Positions 46,401-58,312 of a stretch of 64,000 nt of DNA are shown here, one piece after another (position 1 is the first letter of the stretch; the number at the start of each line of letters is the position of its first letter). The notes below the pieces were generated by a model. The model did not search any database, had not been told where the DNA came from, and was given only the letters and a program-made list of their open reading frames with translations. This DNA comes from Pieris napi. Lineage: Eukaryota > Arthropoda > Insecta > Lepidoptera > Pieridae. A program made the position numbers and the translations under genes. The stretch lies in assembly GCF_905475465.1 (NCBI RefSeq), contig NC_062256.1:7387662-7451661 (forward strand), given 5' to 3'.

Positions 46401-49400
46401 ATTTTATAAATATTTTTATTACACGAAAGCAACCAATTTAAATGTAGTATTGTATTCAAAACACAACCAAAAAAAAAGAAAATTTAGAATAAGAGTGTAT
46501 CGGCAGCGGCACGTAAGTCTAGCGCTGGCCGATACGTGGAGGGGATTGCTGCGCATGTGTACTGTCGCGCGGGGGACGGAATGCGACTGGAGAGCCAATC
46601 GAAACTCTTCATTCCGCTAGCCCCCCTCAGGTACCTTATTTTTTACTTCTGCGCAATAACGGTCAGCGCTAGAGTTTCGTGCCGCTACTTGTATATGTAT
46701 ATATTATTATAATAGTACATTATTTAACTATATTAATATACTAGCTGACCCAGCGAACTTCGTACCGCCTAACAGTAACGGCCGCTTTCTGGATCTATAA
46801 TCTAAAATTATTTCCAAACTAGATTTTCGATTGATAAATGTCAAAATTCAGTCTGTCGAATTCAAAGATATGATACAAAAACAGATTGACTATCGATGCC
46901 TCGATCGGTTATTGGGAAGTATTTTATAAGAAATGGATTGGAATATCAATCTCTTGTTGTAAAAATTGGATTATAGAAATCGGTCGTAATTTGAAAAGAA
47001 TTGTCGATATATCGGTAGTCGGATATTCGGATGCATCTCTAATTAAAATAATCTAAAAAAAATTGCGCTTTTCCAGTAATAAAATATATATAAATTACGT
47101 GTCACGTTGTTTGTCCGCTATGGACTCCTAAACTACCAACTTAAAAGATAGGATAGCTTACATCTCAATTTATACCGGCAATATTATTTTATTGCAAAAT
47201 ATTTGTGTATTATTTGACAGTCACAATTCTAACAGATGGCGCTGTGTTGAAAGTATCAACGTTTCACATAAGCTACAATTTAATGGCTTAACAACCAAAA
47301 AAGCATGGTGGTCCCTATGACTGGTGTTCTCCTACCGTTTCCCTTGAATAGTTTACTACTACGTAATAAAACAGAAACCTTAGTCACAGCAACGCTTGGC
47401 CGGTCTGCTAGTAAATAATTTATATTATATTCACCTTATCCCATTTGGGCCTAGCCTTAACGATCTTATAAGGCTTTTCTCCCATTTTGACAACCTTGGC
47501 TTCCTTTAACCACGTATCTCTTGAACGGCACACGTATACGCACTCACGGGCGTACACGGGTTCCTTACGTACGAACCCTAGTACGGCCGCATCGGGGGGA
47601 TAAAGCGCTTCGAATTTCAACAGATGGCGCTGTAGGGCGTATAACGGATGGTTTTTGTACCTGGAGACACGACAATGTATGAAAATAATTAATGAACTGA
47701 ATTAATAGTTTTAATTGTCCGTTGCTCTGACAAAAGGTCTGCTTCATGACAATTTCTATACTGTAATAAATAGTCTTTGTGTAAATATTTTAATCCATTA
47801 CTGTTTTTTTAAGTGAAAATTCTTTAGGCAATGAAGGTAATTTTTTTACGGAGAAACGCAATAATAATAATATTAGCGTCACGAAGATGTGCAACGTTTT
47901 TGTCGAAGAAAAGGGAGATAGCGATTGAGACCGATTGAGAGAGAGAGAGTGAGAAGGGTGAATTACCTTATAGAAATTATATTTTTAAAATTAGTTTCGT
48001 AATGAGAATTTATGAAATATTAATATTTTATGCAAAATAATTTATTGAAATCTCAAATGACCAATTGTAAATTAAAATGCCACGTGTCTTTATTATCGAA
48101 GAAATAAATTAAATTAATAATTTGTATTAATTTTCGACACTTAATATTTTAATGACAATTAAATTCATAAAATTCCTAACATATCTTCCTTATTCCCTCC
48201 CTCTAAATCTCGGAAATCTAAAGTTTAAAGGCCGATTTACATTATCTTAGTGTTTAGATGAGTGCTTTAGGATAGTACTTTAGTTGAAACATGTAAACGC
48301 TACTTGCTTTAGTAAACGCTACGCTAAAGAACTTGGCTTTCAAGTTGTACTAAAGCACTCTCCTAAACACTAAGATAATGTAAATCGGCCTTTAGATTTA
48401 TATAAATATGAACAAGAGTTAATAATTAGTTTGCCAACGAAATTTTACTTCTGACATACTTTGTACGCACGCACTTTTTTTCTATGTTGTTTATATTGTT
48501 GATATAAGAATTTTAGAAAGGCTAATGTGGGGTACGTCACAATAAAGGTTGGGAAGGTTCTAAAGGAGTCAATTAACCGTTGATTTTATTGTTATTTGTA
48601 GTGTTAAAAGGAATCAATCTAAATTAAACATTGTTCGATAATTATTCGTGTCTTATGTGCTCGCACTTTGCTAACAAAACGCCCACTAAACCGGCTACTG
48701 ATATCCATATCGATGGAGTGACGATATTTCTCTGACATAATAAATAATTTAATGATAGTAGAACAATGTCGGATTTGAAAAAAAATATAAAATACACTTT
48801 TTATCATTAAGTAAATAATACGACTACATTAAAACAAATTCCACGTATTTCAAATTAATCAGTCAGTTAAGTGACGGATTTAACAGAAACATGTGATTTT
48901 TAAACTACAATTTAATGTTATTATTTTTATTTTGTTTCAAAACAAACCATTTTGTTTGCTTTTATGGCAATTTTCATAATAACAGAATATGAATTAAAAT
49001 AGTTATGACAAAACCTAACATGATGATATTATTTTGAAATCGCTGCCCTGTAAAGTTTACTATTTGTCAGATCCGTCACTATTCTAAGACTATGACTATA
49101 TGTATAATGTATATCAATGAATATATTAAGAAAATGCGAAATATTTTTTACTCACTCAGAAATAACCTTCGGCAACGGCGCTTCCAATTGCATCTGATCC
49201 AATCTCTCATCTTCCTCTCTATCTCTTGCGGTTTTCGGTCCGAGCCAGGGCTTTATCGCTGTATTCCACCAAACGTTATCAGCGCGCTGTTTCCGCGTAA
49301 CCGTGTTCCACTGAGGCACGTAACGGCGCGTTAAATCTTTCAAATAGTTGTTATTATCCCAACCGACTGCGTATGTTAATGGGTGTGTGCTTTTACTCTG

Positions 49401-52400
49401 AAATGTTTAACATATTTTTTATGAAGGTAAAATCCTTCAAGGGCCGGCAACGCACCGACTAAAATGTCCATGGGCAGCGATGACTGCCCTTTTCGGGCGA
49501 CCCGCTTGTTTGCCCCCCCAATTCTATAAAAAAAACAAAGTTTAGCATATCAATGATGTAATAAACTTTGTTTTTGATGATATCTTCAGGCTTTCTATGT
49601 CATATAAAAGAAACCTTGGCCTCATAGGCGATAGGTGATAACCTGACACACGGCGTTGACTATGGGCCTAAGACGTACCGGTGACGATGTTTTCCTTCAC
49701 CGTACAAGCGTACCTTAAAGGCAACGCACTTCTACGCCTTTAATTTAGGTTTTTAGTGTCAATAAATGGTCTCCATTTTATTTTTAACGTCACAATGAAA
49801 ACATTTATTAACCGAAAAGCAATTTATTACCAATGCCAAATTTATCCCTCAAAAAAAACTTAAACCCATTAAAAAAAGTGTGTGCGTGTACTAGGTGTAC
49901 ACACGTAAGACGTGAAACTTCTTTATGACCTTATTTTTCGAAAAATTATCTACTATATGCAACTTTACAGAAATTGGTTAAATAAAGTTAAATTAGATAA
50001 AGTTTAACTAAAGGCTTTTATTATCATAGACATGAATACAAATACAATTATTTCATTTTAACTTATTACTGTACTACTAAGATTATTACAGAATTTCATT
50101 AATTGTAATAGAATTATTAGTATTACTATCATTGTTATCGTTATTATATATTTTTGTTACTAATGGCTTCGAATCTCTTCGGATCAACCGTGGTAGGGAC
50201 AAGAAAAAGATGGCGCGTAACCGAAAAATGTGACAAATGTGTGTAAATTTTTTTCCAACGCCGATAAAGAAGTTTGACTTCAAAAAGCAACATGGCGCGT
50301 AACCTGCTACAAAAATTTCTCCCATACGTCGATAAAGAAGTTTCACTTCAAAAGATGGCGCGTAACGGAAAAATGTGACGCGTAACGAAAAAATGTTACA
50401 CTAAATTTTTTTCCAACCCCGATAAAGAAGTTTCACTTTAAAAATATAAAATCAAATGCCCCAAGCCCCCGATCTATGATGCTGTATCATAGAATAAATA
50501 GAGGGTACCTAGTCTCTTCCAAATGACAACTATAATTTACGTCCAAGACTAGCTACGGTTTGAGCATACATTTCAGTAAAGTGTTTAAAGATGAAGCATG
50601 AGCAGTGTTAGCCCAGTGCCAAGTGACCCAGTGGCCGCTCATCCCTGAGGTCGTAAGTTCGATCCCCGGCTGTACACTAGATTTTCTTTCTATATCCATA
50701 TCTTAACGTTGAAGAATAACATCGTGGGGCTTGCTTTAGACCCAAAAAGTCGTCAGTTATTTCATTCACAAATGATCATGATATAGAAATCTGAGGTCCA
50801 GACCTAAAAAGGTTGTAGCACCACTGTTTTTGAAGTTATACTTCTTTAGGCGCGTTATGAAAAATTGATGAGAGTGAAATTTTACGATGCGCGCGCACTT
50901 GAGACACAAAGTTGTCAGTGTGATTATAGCCGGCGCGAGCGAGATGGGAATAAGACAATCTACACGTAAAAAGAAATAGAATATGCGTGAAGTTAGCAGC
51001 TATGCCAAGAATTTTGAATGAACATAATGACATTTACCTTTTAAACAAATAAAGGAGTTTTTATTATTTTTTCAAAGAAATTTAGCAATGCTTTTTCACA
51101 AAGACCTATGTTACTTAGTTAAAAGGTAATTAAACATACGTAGTTATTAAATTGAATGAATAATATAATAAAATAATAAATAATAATAATTATTAATATT
51201 AATCAATATTTGAATAATATACTAAATATTATTAAATTATTAACGTTAAATAATTGTTATTAATTATTTAAAAAAAATAAAGAAAGCCAAAGAAGTATAA
51301 CTTCTTACGCGCGTACATAAGTACACGCACCCTTTTTTTTTTGTTTGAAAATGAAACCTCTAACAGAGATAGATTTAGATTAATAAAGTACAACTTACAT
51401 ATATCTCATTAACGCAATGCACCTTTCCCCTAACAACATCAACCGCTACCCATTGTTCCAATTCCTCCACAAACACCTCGCACCATACATTAATTTTATC
51501 TTGAGGAATTTCATCATCTGTGGAGAACACTCTTCTGTCCACTTTGCGACTTGTTCCCGGTTTCGGACTGATTTTGCTCGGTTTAAATTCATCACTGCTA
51601 TTAGATCTTCTTCGTTTAGGAGATTCCACTGTTAGATAATCACTGTCTTCTGATTCTTCTTTTACTTTACCTGTAATTGTTTAGATTTAATTAATGTTTG
51701 CCTTGACAAACTATATATTATATATATACTAGTAAATTGTTGCCACAAAAAAAAATTATAATAATTTCAAATTAAAATTAAAAGTGAACATGGTAATTGA
51801 CCAGGGAATTATGTAAATAGGCGCCGTCCATTAATCACGTGACGCTCGAAGGTTGGTAAAAATCACGTATCACATTTAGTAAACTTTTTTTCCATATAAA
51901 GTACCATAAAAGTTTGTATTCTATATTATTATCTATGTTCAGTTGTACAAGTTTGTATTCTATATTACCTATGTTCAGTTTTACAAGTTTGTATTCTATA
52001 TTACCTATGTTCTGTTTTACAAGTTTGTATTCTATATTACCTATGTTCAGTTTTACAAGTTTGTATTCTATATTACCTATGTTCAGTTGTACAAGTTTGT
52101 ATTATATATTACCTATGTTCAATTGTACAAGTTTGTATTATATATTACCTATGTTCAGTTGTACAAGTTTGTATTCTAAATTACCTATGATCAATTTTAC
52201 AAGTTTGTATTATATATTACCTATGTTCAGTTTTACAAGTTTGTATTCTATATTACCTATGTTCAGTTTTACAAGTTTGTATTCTATATTACCTATGTTC
52301 AGTTATACAAGTTTGTATTCTATATTACCTATGTTCAGTTATACAAGTTTGTATTCTATATTACCTATGTTCAGTTATACAAGTTTGTATTCCATATTAC

Positions 52401-55400
52401 CTATGTTCAGTTATACAAGTTTGTATTCTATATTGCCTATGTACAACTGTAATAGATATGGAGCCTGTGGTCTCAATTAGGAACTTGTCCTTGAACTTTC
52501 TCAGAGAAAATTGTGCAACAATTCGTATTATCTAAAACATATCGCCATCTCTTACTGACATAATATGATCTAAGAAAGAGATAAGTTATGATAAAAAACA
52601 TACCTTTTACTTTTAACCTCTTCGTTTGTTCCTTTGCTTCTTTGACTCTACTCTTTAAGATATGCACCAAATCATCTGTTACATCATTTTTAGCTTTCGG
52701 TATCTCTTTCTTTAAATCTCTATGACTAACTCTTTGATTATCATCTTTTTTTCTTGATCTTGTTTTTACATTTTCATCGAAATATTTGCTTGTATTTGAT
52801 GTCCCCGGCGCGCTTTTAGTTCTTGGCTTTGTTTCTTGTACCTTTGCTGCACCTGTTGTTCTTGTTCTTTTACGTTTAGTTATTTCAACTGTTGGTTTTG
52901 CAGTTTCAAAATATTGGCTGGAGACGTTTTCATCGTTTGTGACAACTATTTTTGGTGGTTCATTTGCCTCTGTCTGATCTTTCTTTTTTCTTACATTTCT
53001 CTTTGGCTTTTCTGCAGGTTCTTCCTTCGGTTTTTCCATTTCTTTATTTCTTCTTGCTCTTTTAGGAGGTGAAACATCTTTATTTTCAATATTTTTTTGG
53101 CTTCTCGTGTTCCTTCTTTTAACTGGGGAAACATCATCATTACCATCTAATTGAGTAATATTGGCCATTTCATCACTACTATCACTGGAACTTTCATCAT
53201 AAATACCATCTAGTTGAGGAATTTTTATTTTTTTACTTTCCTTCTTTACTCCTTTTTTATCTGTCTTATTACCATCACCTTCATTTTTATCATTTTCTGT
53301 TTTATCTTTTGTGGATAAAGAGTACAGTTCTGAATTTGGTGGCCTTATTGGAACAGTAACAAAATTAAACATAACACGGCATTGCAGGCCAAGAGATCTT
53401 AGCATAGAAACAAATACATAGACAATATATTTCTTTGTTGAGAAAACTTTCTTTTTAATTTGTTCAAGGAGAATGTTCTTTAATGGAGGTGCTTTAGTCC
53501 TGAATTTGTTTTCGTGTCTATCTTGTTTTAGAATGACTTTGTCGTGATACCATGAAGTTATTTGTTCTAAATACTTCATATCGACTCGTTGCCCTGGGTA
53601 GCATTCTTTGGATGGAACCATTGAAAGTGCTGCAGATAAAATATCTTGATCATTTAAGACCCCGCTTACAAAGTTACCGTGGCCAAGCCAACACAATACA
53701 TGTACTTTATGAATTATAAGCTGTTGTTCTTTCTTTACTCGGTTCATTTTTCTTTTCATCATCATCTCAACGTCTAAAGTCTTTTTTGATTTCCTGCAAC
53801 ATGCACCAGGAATGTCCACAAATAACTCAATGCCATCCTTTGTTGGGAGTTTACTTTCTGAAAAGTTATGTGCAATATATTAAAATTTAATTTATTAATA
53901 TGTAAATTATAATGTAGGTGAAATGAAATAGAAATGAGAGTTACTTAACATTTAAACAGAACATACAAAAAAGATAAACCTTTTTTTTCAAGCGGTCACT
54001 AACCTAAATAACATAGTCAATGATATAGAAATATATCAGGTATCCAAATATTAACTAATCACTTTGATCAATATTATTTGCTGTGAATTTTGTACTGTAG
54101 TAAGTAATTAAACTTTTATATTGCATAATTTTCACTGTTTACAATTTTACGGATACAGATTAGATACAGTAAACAGTTATATAAAAATGAATCCCAAAAG
54201 TTTGCTTTTTGAAGTTATACTTCTTTAGGCGCGTTATGAAAAGTTGATGAGAGTGAAATTTTACGATGCGCGCGCACCGTGACACAAAATTAACAGAATG
54301 ATGTTGCCTACGGAAGATGCTACGGCATTGGAGATAATTTAAAAACAACATTCGAATAATAATAGAATTTATGTTACACTTAATCTAAGAGAATAATAAT
54401 AAATATTTATTTATTTAATTTTTCAAAAGTAAATTGCACTTTATTGACTACTAGCTGACCTGGCTAACTTCGTTCCGCCCTACAACCTTATAATATCGTT
54501 GTAAAGTAACAACAATTTAACTTATTTTAGGATTTCATTAATGTTAAGTATTACATTAATTCAACTCTTTTGCAAATACAGAAATGTTTTAATGCTTGCC
54601 ATTGCGAAAGAAGAATGGCAGTTTTACACATTAGGCATCTTCTCTCTAGCGTCAATATGGCGATACTGCATGTTAAGCACTTTCTGATATCCAACATCTT
54701 TTGATCAGGATCAAAGCATGGTTATGCATCTCCTCATTCACCTCAAGATCGGAATTTCTTGAACTGACACGAATTGGACGTAAAATGATGCGTAGTTTTG
54801 TCAACAGATGGCACCATATGGTTTTTGCATTCGTAAAATTAATTAATTTATTTATTGTTATTCGATAACTTATCCGACATTTTATTGCTTATTCTGCTAT
54901 TTGGGATGGAAACAAATCCAACAAATCAAAAACCATGGCAATCGGTCCAGCCGTTCTCGAGTTATAAGTGTTGTAACAAACACGACTTTCTTTTATATAT
55001 ATAGATATTGACTCCTTTTCCAGTCTTTGATTATTTAATTGTAATTAATTATTTGCATGCATTCAAAAACTATTTTTAATAATGCCAAAGAAGTATAACT
55101 TCTTACGCGCGTACATGAGTACCTTTTTTTTCTTCTTTGCTAGCCCAGCCCTATTTAGATCCAAAAATATATAAAAGATAGTATCTTATAAGATATCATA
55201 TATATATTACCATTAACTTCCTCCCAATCTTCCATATCTGATTCACTGTCCTCTTTTACTTTCCTTGTCTTTTTCTTAGTTTTTACAGGTTCTTCTGGAA
55301 GAACATCACCACCTAAAGCAAGAAGATCTTCCACATTCGATTCCTTTTTGCAATTCTCTATACAATAGTTTTGAATTGATGTTTTTGCCTCTTCAATTTT

Positions 55401-56569
55401 ATTTTTATGTTTCTCTAATTCTAAGAATGTTTTTCTTGCTACTTCCTCACTGTCATCTTGGAGATTTGAGAAAACCTGAAATTTGTGTTTAATTAATTAT
55501 ATTTAATTATATTTGGTTGAATATAATTAAATGTAATACTTTTTGTATAATCTAATTGCATGTTATTTTTATAAACTACAAAGTAGTATTACTATAGCAG
55601 CATATAAAATGTCACAAATTCTGAATCCTTATGCAAAATAATTGAAAAATATATATATTTTTTAAATGAAGTGTGCCTATGTATACAAAAGTTAAATAAT
55701 ATTTCCTATATCATATGAATGAATAAAGCAAAAATCTAATTTATCTAATCTTTACTTCTAAACCCTAATACAATGTTTTTGATTTTTAAGTGTGTGTTAT
55801 GTACTTCACTCTCATGTCTCATCAAAACAATTTTAGTATTAGACACATTGCTTATGCCTTTGCACAACAAAATTACTTTTAATATATATGTAAAATTTAA
55901 CAGTCACATTCAACAAGCTTAAGTTAAGCATGTTCTACCAGATTAAATATTTATGAGAGGGATAAGAACAAACTTACATCTTTATATTCAACCTTTGTAC
56001 TCTCACTGTCCGAGTCTTCAATTTGTGAGAACATTGTTTTAGGAGTTTTCTTTTCTGTTTTAATTTTTGGCCCTTCATCGTCGCTGCTATCTAGATAAGA
56101 ATAAAATTAAACATAACATTTCAAGAAACGGTTAATATTTATGTTTTGTATATTAAAATAAGATGGTATATTTTGATTTATGAACATATGAAAATAAAAA
56201 ATGAAATGACAAACCACTCTCAGAGAGATTGAGTAGGGGCAGAAGTTTATCCGCATCAGTTAAATCCTTAACAGATATTAATGGAGCTTCTTCATCATTT
56301 TCTGTGTTATCTGATTGTTTTTGTATTGTTGCTAGAAGTGATTTTGTAAAATGTGGTTTTACTCTTGGAGTCTGAACCTTCGAATGATACCGTCTCTGTT
56401 TCTTTGTGTTTTTAAACTCATCAGCCGATGAATTTTGTTCCTCTTCTTCATTGGAGCTAGATGCTGAGGATATAACTGCATCAGATCCAGAATCATTAAA
56501 ATCTCCGTCAGGCTCACTATCATTTTCATTATAAACAGTTTTTGTAACCTTTTTCCTGGTAGTAGGCAT
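43499..56569 (-). CDS. Xpc: XPC / Rad4 family DNA-damage recognition protein (Mus210)
   Basis: Ten coding exons on the minus strand: 56569-56215, 56090-55978, 55475-55211, 53857-52604, 51670-51399, 49397-49156, 47660-47435, 45815-45647, 44814-44660, 43687-43499. All have AG/GT borders and compatible phases. The total is 3240 nt, or 1079 residues, longer than human XPC (about 940). Order: acidic Ser-rich N-terminus; DWEEV motif (about 239); transglutaminase-like Rad4 domain first half (VHVLCWLGHGNF, LRSLGLQCRVMFNF); a long charged insert (about 410-700); second half (VWCEVF, WVAVDVVRGKVHCVN, LKDLTRRY); BHD1 (HPLYALQRHLLKFEALYP, SRDTWLKEA); BHD2 (PYKIVKARP); BHD3 (VPRNAYGNVELF, NIDCAPAMTGFDFNGGY). 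It binds distorted DNA and starts global-genome nucleotide excision repair. No damage to the frame is seen. Introns carry many repeats. Confidence 0.97.
43790..43995 (+). mobile_element. tRNA-derived SINE, family B, degraded, in XPC intron 9
   Basis: GAGGTTGTAGGTTCGATCCC, ATGGACTTTCTTTCTATGTG, GGTGAAGGAAAACATCGTG, CTTTAGACCCAAAAAGTCG and GATCATGAAACA are in family order. The head is cut and the middle has a deletion. Confidence 0.75.
44555..44576 (+). repeat. 22-base G run
   Basis: An uninterrupted run of 22 G in XPC intron 9, a few tens of bases before a Helitron-like end (GTTCGCGGGGCAGCTAG, finishing at 44638 and followed by T). Length in the assembly may be inaccurate. Confidence 0.9.
44930..45126 (-). 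mobile_element. LINE 3' tail, family L, in XPC intron 8
   Basis: Reverse complement of the family L tail: AATGTACACTTATGAACGTC, TTTACTGCCAGTTCTCAAAT, AGAAGAACTGGTAATAAATT, CTCCGCCACTCTTTTTAATC, GTTTGTAAGGAGCTGCAAC. The terminal TTTGAC repeats are lost. Confidence 0.75.
45885..46245. mobile_element. Repeat family J, copy 1 (uninterrupted)
   Basis: Left: GTGCGTGTACTTAAGTACGC and GTTATACTTCTTTGGC. Right: CGCGCCTACAGAAGTATAAC. The ends are roughly inverted around GAAGTTATACTTC-like sequence. The interior (GCATGCAAATAATTAATTAC, CAATGCCGTAGCATCTTCCG) matches 54205-55125 in opposite orientation. It is probably a non-autonomous DNA element in XPC intron 7. Confidence 0.65.
46505..46686. mobile_element. 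MITE-like element with AGCGGCAC ends
   Basis: AGCGGCACGTAAGTCTAGCG at the left and CGCTAGAGTTTCGTGCCGCT at the right form imperfect 25-30 bp inverted repeats around GC-rich non-coding sequence. It is the only copy in the window. Confidence 0.65.
46741..47411. mobile_element. Two Helitron-like elements, tail-out pair, in XPC intron 7
   Basis: The left border CTAGCTGACCCAGCGAAC is a 3' end in minus orientation; the right border GGCCGGTCTGCTAG (ends 47411, followed by T) is a 3' end in plus orientation. A 5'-like start TATATATAAATTACGTGTCA near 47083 marks where the plus-oriented copy begins. So this is two elements meeting at their 5' sides, close to XPC exon 7. Confidence 0.55.
48229..48391. 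mobile_element. PIF/Harbinger-like MITE, family H, copy 2
   Basis: 163 bp with ends AGGCCGATTTACATTATC and its complement, inverted relative to the copy at 15888-16050. It lies in XPC intron 6. Confidence 0.85.
49440..49530 (+). repeat. Poly(A)-ended interspersed repeat, in XPC intron 5
   Basis: GGGCCGGCAACGCACCGACT, GATGACTGCCCTTTTCGGG, CTTGTTTGCCCCCCCAATTC, then an A-run; same family as 23475-23575. Confidence 0.65.
49876..50455. mobile_element. Repeat family K, copy 2, in XPC intron 5
   Basis: Shares GTGTACACACGTAAGACGTG, TTTATGACCTTATTTTTCGA and GATGGCGCGTAACCGAAAAA-like internal repeats with 12160-12610. The motif CGATAAAGAAGTTTCACTTC appears at the right, and variants of it are repeated inside. 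Confidence 0.6.
50602..50826 (+). mobile_element. tRNA-derived SINE, family B, in XPC intron 5
   Basis: GCAGTGTTAGCCCAGTG, GGTCGTAAGTTCGATCCCCG, TTTCTTTCTATATCC, TTTAGACCCAAAAAGTCG, AAGGTTGTAGCACCACTG: full length but diverged. Confidence 0.75.
50828..51333. mobile_element. Repeat family J, copy 3, divergent interior
   Basis: Left GAAGTTATACTTCTTTAGGC then GTTATGAAAAATTGATGAGA; right GAAGTATAACTTCTTACGCG then GTACATAAGTACACGCACCC. The ends match copies 1 and 2, but much of the interior is AT-rich sequence not shared with them. Confidence 0.6.
51914..52455. repeat. 36-bp tandem array, about 15 copies, in XPC intron 4
   Basis: The unit begins GTTCAGTTTTACAAGTTTGT and repeats every 36 bp with scattered substitutions (T/G/A at the tenth base region, TTAT for TTCT). 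The plus frame is open for 188 codons only because 36 is a multiple of three. It lies close upstream (in gene order) of XPC exon 5. Confidence 0.93.
54205..55125. mobile_element. Repeat family J, copy 2, split by a Helitron-like insertion
   Basis: Reverse-oriented copy of 45885-46245: GAAGTTATACTTCTTTAGGC at the left, AAGAAGTATAACTTCTTACG at the right. The family sequence breaks after TTTATTGACTA (54450) and resumes at TATTGACTCCTTTTCC (55006). It lies in XPC intron 3. Confidence 0.75.
54451..55005 (-). mobile_element. Helitron-like non-autonomous element, precisely bounded
   Basis: 555 bp. On its own strand it starts TCTATATATATAAAAGAAAG and ends GCCAGGTCAGCTAG. It sits between A and T of the host repeat with no target duplication, as shown by comparison with the uninterrupted copy at 45885-46245. 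5'-TC, 3'-CTRR and A|T insertion are Helitron hallmarks. It contains CGGCTGGACCGATTGCC, the same motif as other copies. No Rep/helicase is encoded. Confidence 0.8.
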
Positions 56570-58210
56570 ATTTTCTTGTGATATTGTTGTTTAAAATATC
56601 TGTTATGTTGTTTGTTTTATACAATGTAATAAATTGTGGGCACCATTTAAAGTTAATAAAAAAATCATCAATAGTGAATAATTAATTATTATAAAATTAC
56701 GTATTTTTAAAAGCATGTACCGACTTGTTTAAGGCTTGTTTATTTTTTCTAATTTGACTGGGGCACCCGGCACAGAGGATAAAAACTAAAAAGCCGTGAT
56801 AGGATCAGATCACAGAATACATAATATTCTCATAGCAGCAATTTATATTTCAAAACTATCTGATACAGATTATGGAGTATGGACTCAATAGTCCGCTTGA
56901 AAAGAGGTCGCTGACTAACTTAAAAAAAATCCGAAGGAAGACGTTATTCATTCAACGACTTCAGATATTTTTATTATGTTGACAAAACTTTACTAAGTTT
57001 TACGTTAATAATTATAATATGATAACTTAAAAAAGTATTTTTTTAGAATAAATGAAATAACGCGTAGCAAATAAAAAAATAAATTACTTCGTGTAGAAGT
57101 TTGGTTCACTTTTCGCACAGACTAATTATTTTTTTAATATAATGAGAGTAATACCGGTATAGTAATAGGCCAAGTTTTGGAAAATAATTTAAAGGATATT
57201 AAATGTACTTAACTATAAACTTATTGGTGCGTGCGGTTCAGAAATTCGGTTTAATTACCTTGATTTATAAATTGAATAACAATTTAATTCGTGGGTTAAT
57301 AGAGTTTGATAAATTACTAGATAAACCAAAAATACAATTTTTTATGATCGTCGACCATAAATTACTTTATATTATATTGAACTTATTAATTAACCTCAAT
57401 TCTCTCTCTGTGATAAATTATTCTTGTAAATTAGATTACCTGAGAAGTATTTCATACCCCCCGACGTATGACCTGCTGCCTGAGTGGAGGTCACGAACGG
57501 TCCTCCGCGAGAAGTCACAAATTCTGCATAGCGGCTGCGTTTTTCATCAGAACAGAATATGTTTTTGACAGGTTTAGGAAGACAAAAATATATAACTATT
57601 AAAAGACATGAATGTAAGTAGCAATAGATTAGGTATAATTGTTGTTTGGTATCTATGCTGTAAATAAATCTTTCCGTCTTAAAATCGATTTTAGCTAAGG
57701 ATAATATTATTATTTAGACTAGAGACTTCACTCAAAACAGGAAGAAATGTTACTAGTTACTACCATTTTTTAATTCTTACTAAAAAAATCTACACACTAG
57801 ACAATATTTTGTGCCCTTAATATATGAAGTATTTTTGTGTACTACGACGCACCAGGTCAACCAAGAAAAATGTTAATTGGTATTTACTAAATTAAGAGTA
57901 ATTATTTCATAAGTAAATACTCCCCAGAATTTAGCAAATAAAACAATTTGTAAGGCCTTAGGGTGCCTTAGGATGACGTTCAGAAACGAGACTGTGTGAC
58001 TTCCATATGTCAAAAACGTGTTGTATTTTGACAGTAGTATCTCTCGCTCAGTCTTGTATTTGAAATTAGAATCTTAATAAAAACACGATCTTGGTGCTGT
58101 GTATATACGTAGTATAGACATGGAAATCCTGTAGTACTTATGAAGATTCAAACGTTATCAACATTTAATAATGTTGTATTGTCTTTGATTGACATAACTT
58201 TTATACATTT
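56570..58210. other. Intergenic, upstream of XPC
   Basis: Includes the XPC promoter side (56570-56800), AT-rich, with no TATA box that I would call. A 121-codon open frame at 57203-57568 has no recognisable domain and is AT-driven. A GC-richer patch at 57450-57560 is unexplained. Confidence 0.45.
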
Positions 58211-58312
58211 AAATTAAAAACTTTTTTTTTTGAACGGATTGAAGTTATGTAATAGTTGTAAATTTATAATAATACATAACTTCAATCCGTTCAAAAAAAA
58301 AAGTTTTTAATT
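58211..58312. repeat. Long perfect hairpin (40-bp arms)
   Basis: 58211-58250 and 58273-58312 are exact reverse complements, including a run of ten T against ten A; the core is TGAACGGATTGAAGTTATGT. The loop is 22 nt. No family relatives are seen in the window. Confidence 0.85.

Noticed and set aside
51914..52480. 188-codon open frame over the 36-bp array
   Set aside because: Period artefact in an XPC intron; units vary randomly and not by synonymous change.
57203..57568. 121-codon open frame
   Set aside because: AT-driven composition (Leu, Ile, Asn, Lys), no domain, no splice sites.
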